The notes under the pieces: generated by a model
Database searches by the model: none
The model's input: only the letters and a program-made list of their open reading frames with translations
What the model was told of the DNA's origin: nothing
Translations under genes and position numbers: made by a program
Origin: Malachius bipustulatus
Lineage: Eukaryota; Arthropoda; Insecta; Coleoptera; Melyridae
DNA: 64,000 nucleotides
Assembly (NCBI GenBank): GCA_910589415.1
Contig: OU342631.1
Span: forward strand, 20,460,001 to 20,524,000
Direction of reading: 5' to 3'
Shown here: in pieces, positions 51,001-60,000 of the stretch
Layout of the letters: every line of letters starts with the position of its first letter
Numbering within the stretch: position 1 is the stretch's first letter

Positions 51001-54000
51001 TTTCTTACCTATTTCAGTGTTCAAACAGAAAAAAAAAAAAAAAAAAAAACGTTAGGAGTCACTGAAAGAAAGGTGACTTTTTGATGACTATAACATACTT
51101 GAAGGCGATCAGACTTTTCTTAAAAAAATCAGGGCTCACGATTGTAATGTTTTCAGACATACATCTTCTGAACTCATTTTGGCCTTTCTTACCTATTCCT
51201 GTATTCAACCGTTTGAGAAAAAAATTGTTGGATTCTCTAAAACAAAGTTGTGACATTTTTTATGACTTATGCATGCTTGGAGAAGATCAGACTTCCTTTA
51301 AAAAAATCACGACTCACGGTTGGAATGTTTTCAGACATGTGAGATCTTCTAAACGACTTTTGGCCTTTCTCCACATATTCCAGTACGCAAACGGTAAAAA
51401 AATATCGTTGGAGTCACTAAAACAAAGTTGTGACCTTTTTGATGACTATACTGTTATACTTGGAGAGGATGAGACTTCTTATTGCTTAAAAAAATCAGAA
51501 TATTTTTGGTCTTTCTTACCAATGCAACTGATTAAGAAAAAAATCGCTGGAGTAACTAAAACAAAGTTGTGACCTTTTTGATGACTAGTGCATACTTGGA
51601 GAGGATATGACTTTCTTAAAACAATTTGGGCTCTCGGTTGGAACGTTTTCAGACATGTGAGATCTTTTGTCCTTTCTCACTTATTCCAGTACCTATGCAA
51701 ACGTTTAAGAAGAAAATCGTTGGAGTCACTAACATAAAGTTGTGAGCTTTTAATGACCATTGCGTACATTAAGAGGATCAGCTTTCTTCAAAAAATCAGG
51801 ACGGTTGGAATGTTTTCAGACATGTGAGATCTTCTGAACTCATTTTGGCCTTTCATACCTATTCCAGTATGAAAAACGTTTAAGAAAAAATCATTGGAAT
51901 CGCTAAAACAAAGTTGTAGTTTTTTTAGACCGTTTCATACATGGAGATCAGTATTTATTACGAAAAGACAGGAATTAGAGCAAAATTTATACAGAACTAG
52001 ATTTTCTAGTCTTGGCTTATTTTGATCTCGGTTAACTCATCCCATGCAATACGTAAAAATTTAAGAGAACAATGGGCCTGAGAGTATGGATCACGAAAAT
52101 GTCTTTGGCTTGTCTTAGATGATGGTAGGGCTCTCTAAACTTGCTCCTCTTTCGTTAAAACTAACCCATCCCGGCTTGTAGGTATTTAGCGGAGGAATCG
52201 TTAATGTCCCGAAAATAGATTTGTGGCATCGGGGATTTCTAAAAAAATCTGGACTCTTAAAACTTTTTTATCTGGGCACTGAGATCTTCTAAACTTATTT
52301 TAATTTCGGTCCATTTCAAACAAATTATTGTCTAATTTTATACAGAGAAAATTTTATTAATAGGCAAAAGATAAATTTAGAATTTATATCGTTTCACCTG
52401 TGTTATTGTAAACACTAAAAAACGCTACTTCTGTTGGTAAGCTAATTTTTATCAAAAATTTACCATCCAGCCTAATAAATCAAATCGAAACCCGGTAGCT
52501 AAGAATCTCTATCAACTAATGTAACCATATGGTGTCGTATTCATGAAAATGACATTGTCAATAAAAATAACAAATTAATCAATTAGAGGCTCCGATTGAT
52601 CGGTTACTATTACGCACACAACATAAAGTGTCAGTTGCCGACTTAAAACCAGACCGATATGCGAATCCACTATTAGGTGTATCTTCCTTTCCCTTTCCAT
52701 TACTCAAGGGCGAGGTTCTAAAATGCTAATGGGGCCAGTAAGTCAATAGGTATATTGTAATATAATAGACATTTTTCCTTGAATTCAATCAATTAATACA
52801 GGACTTCACTGAGTTAATATTTATTTTACATAAATGTTTTTGGTTAATGGAAAACGATAGATGAGGTTATTTTTAAATTAATTTTTTTTTTAAATAAGGG
52901 GATTTTCTTAAATAAGAAATGTTATCCAATGGCCGGTCTCAAATCTGAAGAACGTTCGCATTCGTTCGCATTGCCAAAAAAATTTATCCACGAGTGAGAG
53001 CGAGGCTTCACTACCGATCTCTTATTCATACATAACATAAAAATTTCTTCTGCAATGCGAACGAATGCAAAACGTTCGTCAGATGAGTGACATGCTTATG
53101 AAGAATCAATTTTCTGATTCGATGAGAACCTATTTTTTAATCAATTATTCAATTCTCTAGGTCCATGTTTACCGAGTCAAAAATATGTTTTTTATAATAG
53201 CCAAAAAATCACTTGTTGGAATCTTGATTAGATGGAATATTAATTATTAAGATTTTAAGTTGGAACAGTTATTTTGAGAAGACGTTGACCTTCAACCACG
53301 ACTTGATTTGAGGTTAATGTATGATGGGGCGCCACCTCATTTAATCTGATAGTTGAAGAGTCTTTGGATAATGTCAATGTCTACCTTGGGCTGTGGATGC
53401 CTCTTTCTTGGTCACTCCGATCAGCTGGTTAAAATTCCCTTAATTATTTGGAACAGGGTAAATAATTTTGAAAATACCAGAATAGTTTATTTATTTTTTA
53501 CTCACTTTCTTTACCAAAAAGAACACAGTTTGTGGTAACATGGTATGTAGTTTTATGATGTAAGCTATATTGTTAAATATTAATCACTCTTTTGATCCAA
53601 GAGGTTTATGAATTTAAAAGAGCTAGTTACCTTATACAGTACTGAATTTTAAAAGGCTTTTTCAAATTTGGATACCAAAAAAATTTACATTTATTATTCT
53701 GACGGAATTATATAAACTTTATTATGCAAGCAAAAAATTATTCATTATCTTCTTTCAAGGTGAAATGTAAATATTTGTTAGCGAAAAATACAATAAGCAA
53801 TCAAATAAATAACTTGTATCGTAGTTGTTGTTTAGGTAGTTTTTTTTTTGTTACTATTAAACTGAATTTTTCAATGGGTTTTCCATTCTAAAATTAATCG
53901 GTAAATTCACAAAATTATACCGGGGAAGATACCTAAAACTATTTAGCAATCTTTATAGCTAAACCTGCCTATATCTACCATGTTTAAAAGTAATTAACAA

Positions 54001-57000
54001 CTTTTACTCATTCATCATTGAGAGCATCAGAAAATATCTTAATCAAAGTTCCACCTAATTTAGTAATTAAAAGAGCCAATTTACATATCAACAGTTTATT
54101 ATATTTTTACCTCATGAGAAAATTAGTTGTTCTGTGAAAACAACAAAGCAAAATCCAGTCATGCTATGTTTGTTACCTTGATTTATTTTAATGATGTTTG
54201 CACTAATGGAAACGTTACAAAAATTGTTAAAAGCGGATTATTTATTAATTAATTATCTTGATTAGGGAATTTTAATGGTGATAGTATCCGTCATTCACAA
54301 ATATTACCGAGAGTTCTTATAATTATTATTCTTTAAAAAGTGAGCAACATGTAAAAAATTTAAACCTACCTATATAAAAATTTTTTCCCTACGATTTCAT
54401 GTTTAATTTATATTGACCTCTAATGTTGAAATGGTAATCATATTATATATTTTGTTTTTTTTGTTCGTAGGAAAAGTATAGTGTGTAACACGCGCATAAA
54501 AGCAACTTCTCAGTTGACTTCATCTCTTCAGCAAATTTTTCACATTCAAAAGAAATGAGCTATAAAGAATAAGCTAAAGAAGTTTGTCAGTCATTTTCAG
54601 GTCGTTTTTCATGTCCGGGGGCATGTTGCATTGTAATATTATGTTAAATCGAATGGTAAATACAGAGTGGGCCATCCTAGAGTGATTATCCCATAAGCGG
54701 CCTTACCATGCAACATAGAAAATAAAAAATTGGGAAAAAAGTTGTATGGCTTGACGAGACCTTTACCTAACCTGAAATGATTTTCAGCTATACCTACAGG
54801 ACGAAACGGCTCCAAGATTGAAAAACGGCTTATACATGGTCCTATCTTAACTTCTCACTTGATATCCTATTGTGTGGATTACATATTTTATATTGTTTCA
54901 CAGAATGGTCAAAATTATCAGATTTTTCATCACCCTGTATAAAAATTTTATCTACCTGATAGGATACCACATGAAAAGTTAAAATAGGGTCATGAGAGCC
55001 GATTTTCCGATATCTTGAATCATTGTCAAAGTAAGCTGATTTTATAACCTAGGTAGGTACTCAATTACATGAAAATGTAATAATATATAGGCTGTCCTAT
55101 TTAAAATAACAAAGTTGTTTGACGCACAGCGATATTGGGCCATCCTGCTATAACTGAAAATCATTTTAGGTTATAAGGTTATAAGTCTCCAAAAAACTAC
55201 AATTTTTTTTCTACCCTGAACTGTAAGGCCCCCAGTGGGATGGTCCAGCATGTAGATGGCAGAAAGTTAATTATTGTTTTTTTTTTGTAGATCCTTTTGC
55301 AATCGTGTACGGCTACGACCATTGCTCAGTGTACCTGGCCAATGAATCGAGATATCTCTTCTCCTTATCGAAAGATGGAACTTACTCCGTTTTCCACAAC
55401 GGAACAAATTCCTACCTCCATACAGGTCCAGAAGAAATTGGTTATTGCATTGAACACGCACAGAAGAAGAGCATGAGCGCTTACCGCTTCTTCATGTGCA
55501 TGCCGAAGAAAACAGTTGTGGTTAAATTTCAAGTGACGAGGTGGATTAAAATCCTTTCTATGATTTGTTTGGTGCTAACGTTGATAGTTTATGGCGTGAA
55601 GAAGGAAATGAGGAACCTTTTTGGGATGACTTTGATGAGTTACTGTGTTTGCTTGCTGCTAATGTTTACCTCTTTGGCGTATTTTCAATTTCTTACCACG
55701 TTTTCCAATCATACTTGCTATGTGACAAGTAAGTATCTGCAGCTACTAGTAAAGAAGATTTTGTACTAAAAAATTTAAAAAAAATTCTAGAAAAATATTA
55801 AAAACTGCCGAATCTACTTCTTGTGCGTTAACTTTATAAGTTTTTAAAAGCTAATTATTTTTGCAGGTTTCATTAACTTTTATTTGATACAAGCCCAGTA
55901 TTTCTGGTCCAATGTTATTTGCTTTGACATATGGTTGACTTTAGGGTGAGTAGATTTTTTTTTATTATATTAGTTCTGTTAGATTAGATTTTTTTACATA
56001 ATTCAAAGATAGTGAAGAAGAAAAATAAAACGAGTTTGAATCCTCTCTACAAAAATTATAGGGCGTAACTACAAAAGGGTTTTTAAATTTTTTTTATCAA
56101 TAATAATTAGGAACCCTAAAAATTTATGGTACATATTAACAAAACATCTTTTGTCTCTTTTTAAACGATGATATTTTTTAATGGTAGCATACCTAATTTT
56201 CAAAATTAAGAAACAATATTTTCAGTTTAAAAAATATCTCCTGGGATGTGTATATCATGTTTTACTTGACCGGGAAGAAGAATTCACCGGACAATAATGG
56301 ATTGATTAATCATTTTTATGTCCTACATAAAGCATAAGGGAAATAATAAAACTCTAATCGAAAGGGAAAGTGATATGAGCAAACAGTGGTCGATCGAATG
56401 AAAGCATGAAATAATTTGTTTTTGTTAAAGGCTCTCCTGTCTATTTTCAGCCTATCTTCGGTATTAAAATTCTCGAGGGACATGATTGTGGACTTTAACT
56501 AATTAATCTTCGCGTAAACTCAATGTATTAATAATGATTCAGGGTGAGGTTTAATACAGAGTTAGACGTTTAATTAAGTTTAATTTTAATTAGAATTGTA
56601 TGATGATGGGATGGAAAGCATGACAATTTTTTTATCATTCGAAGAATTGCTTATAGGTAATAATATAGGGGGAGTGAGATCCGGTGACCTCGGTGACTAG
56701 TTCTCATTTGAGTAAAAAATATTTCTATCTATTTTCATTGGACTTTTTTTTTTGATCCCTTGAATTTAACAAATTGTCAAAATTTGGGGGGTTCCTAACC
56801 ATTGTATTATTTTGTATTCCCTGTAAATTTACAGTAAGTATAATCTGAGAATTACTGAAAAAAAAAATTGACTAAATGCAATAGCAGCTTAGCTTTTCGT
56901 AGAAAATTCTTGATAAGTAGGAATGTAACAGTAGGTAGGCAATAAAGCTTTTACTGCGAATGTATTACGAGTTGCCTAGTCATGATAAGAAAGCTCCATC

Positions 57001-60000
57001 AATGATTTTTAAAGTGTTTAAAATACGAAATAATAGTCGACTAAGGGCCGGTTGTTCGTACGTCAGTTAAAAATTTTGAGATAACTACTGATTTTAAATT
57101 GCAAATTTTGAAAATACGGCGAATATAATTATTGATCTTGTATTTTTAATCAGTAATTAACTCTTCTTAAAGCGAGCAGAATTCATTTTCAGAAATATCA
57201 GACCAATGGTTTGATAATACAGGGCATTTTAAAATCAGTAGTTATCTCAAAATTTTTAACTGACGTACGAACAACCGGCCCTTAAAGATATTATTTTTTT
57301 TCTTCTTGTAAAAAAATGGAACGTTTGAGAAAAATGAAACCTTAAATAAAAAAAAAATACATACCTACCCTTCACACGAATTTTCTATTATGTTCCACGC
57401 GCTTCTTCCCTAAAAAGTGACAAAAACATTATTTATCTCTTTTTAGTATTCGTTTGGTGAATTTTCCAGTTTTAAAATTTTCTTGACTTAGTTGTCATTT
57501 TGTGTTGTCATCGAGTGTTCAAAATATATCCGCACTCCATCAGTGACACTGACAATTCACATAGACGTGAAAACTCATCTTTCTTGAGTACCAATACCCA
57601 AAAGTGTGCAATTGTGAACTATATAAAATTTTCTTTTAACCGGTGAATGAAAATCAATTACTTCAAAACATTTCCCAGAAATTTCCCAGAAAATATCCCA
57701 GATTATTTAAGAAAATTCCCCCTCTTTAATAGATTTGTACCCCGTTTTTTTTTATTCCTTTTAGACAACGTTACCTATGACTGGAGCATCAGATTTTCTA
57801 AAATCTCCGAAAAATGCAGTGTTTCATCTCAATTTCCAACTCTATGTATTTATCTACGGCCCCCATTTTCATGAAATGGCCACATTTACAGATTTTAATT
57901 AATACTTTCATCTGCTGTTAGTTATCTGTTCAAATTTTAAATACCTACAACAGCTTTTATTAAAAAATCTCAACGATTCCCAGAAACGCAAAAAGTCCAT
58001 AAAATGCTCCGAAAACCTCAAAAAAATAAATAGAATCGACACTTCTTCAAGATCCAAACTATTCTTCGATCTAATGTGGACAAAACAGGTCTACAATAGC
58101 CTCAATAGGTATACAAACATCGCAGGTGCATAGGTATTTTGGTCTAATCATTTAATAAAAAAATTGGAACTTCCCAAAATTAACCAAACAATCTTTTGTT
58201 AATCATATTTAAATTTTAGCTTGTTTCTTTGGAATTTTTAAAAACTCAAATTTTGAATTTATCACATAGTTGTGGCTTTTTCTAGTCCCCACTGTATAAA
58301 TTTGCTGATTCTAAGCTTGAGAGACTACACGAAGGATCACATGATGCTGGAATTTCAAATTTCAAGGGCCTTTTACAAAAGTGACCTGACAGAAAACTTG
58401 AAGGGGATCATTCTCTGAAATTATTCTCCACTGTTGACTGATAGGTTCCAAAATTGCGGTTCAAATTCAAAATAAAACTTTACGCTATGTCCATAATTTT
58501 ATTTTGACCAGTAATTTCGATAAGACCATCGGATTCAATTTTTTTATTTTTCGAAATTTCAAATGGCGGCTTTTTGAAACGACTTGACCGATATTGCTTA
58601 AATGCTATAACCTGATCATTACTTGTGGAAATCTTACTCCCATGAAAATTTCACTCCCCTATATGGAGAGTACATTCTGTGGAAGGTCTCGGACGTTTGT
58701 GTGACATATGCTCATATTTGTATGCTGCTCCTAATAAGCCATGCTAGAGAGCGTTTCAATTCTCAAGTTTTCACATAGTCACACATTTTTACTTTACAGT
58801 CTTGCGACGAGAATATATTTTATGTTTTATATTTTCAGGTCTTCCAAAGCATACCTGAGCGTGCAACAGAAAACCAAGCAAATGAAGAGATTCCTGATAT
58901 ATAGCTTGTATGGTTGGGGGTTACCGCTAATCTGGGTCTTGGTAATTTTCGCCGTGTCCAAAATTGACTCTGTACCTTATGAATTCCAACCTCACATGGG
59001 CTCTTACAAATGCTACTTGGAACGAAGTGCGTTACTAATTTTTATTTTTTTATTTTTGACTGTTACCGATATAATATACAGGGTGAGTGGGAGTTGATTG
59101 CAATAGTTTTGGAGAATCTAGTATTGGTAATTTACTAAAGAACATAACAAAAATGCAAGTGATCGTGTTAGTTGTGTCACTAATTTGAAAGTGTATAGTT
59201 GGACCAGAGATATAACGAAAGGACTTCTGTCATTTTGTCAATTTTTGAATTATTGAAATATTGTTGAAGTCATAAAATATGACAGTTTAACAATTAGATT
59301 TTTTCGTTATATCTCTTGGTCGACAATATACATATCTTGAAAACTGAATGAGTATAGTCAATCCTCTTCAAAAATATTGGATTTTGCAATTTTCTTTTTA
59401 CTCACTTTATTATTTATTACCGACTTACTTTATTATCGACGAAGAGAAATCAACTTCTAACTCCCTTATTTAATGGAATAATATTTAACATTTTCTATTT
59501 TATTTTCAGGACCCAACACTTACTCTTACTACCTTTATGTCCTGCTAACTTTAACCGTCCTAGTGATTGTAAATTTGTTCCTTTTTAGCAAGACCATAGT
59601 GTACTGCCTTCGGGTGAAATCGGAAATATCTAATATGAAGAGTGTTAACACAGAAAAGAAACAGTTGTTTGCAATGGATAAAGAAAGGTAGGTGTGGTTT
59701 GGATTTATTGCAAGCTGTGAAAATAATTACTTACCCTACATAATTCACAATGGTCAAAAAATTTTTGCACCAGGAATGGCTCTTTGAGGTAGTAAAACTA
59801 CTGAAACTAAAAAAATTGCAATCGACTTTTATAGTTGTACTATAATGTAAAAAAAATAATAATTTTTACTATTTTTTATTTTATTTTCAGACTCCTGTTG
59901 ATACTGAAACTACTGGTTATAATGGGAGTATTTTATACCTTTGAAATTGTGTCTTCATTCGTTGATTTCAGTAAGACTGAGGTAACAAAGTACATAGAAG

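Noticed and set aside
51081..51572. 163-codon open frame
   Set aside because: It spans the tandem repeat array; repeated peptide segments follow the DNA repeat and shift frame between units. No known domain.
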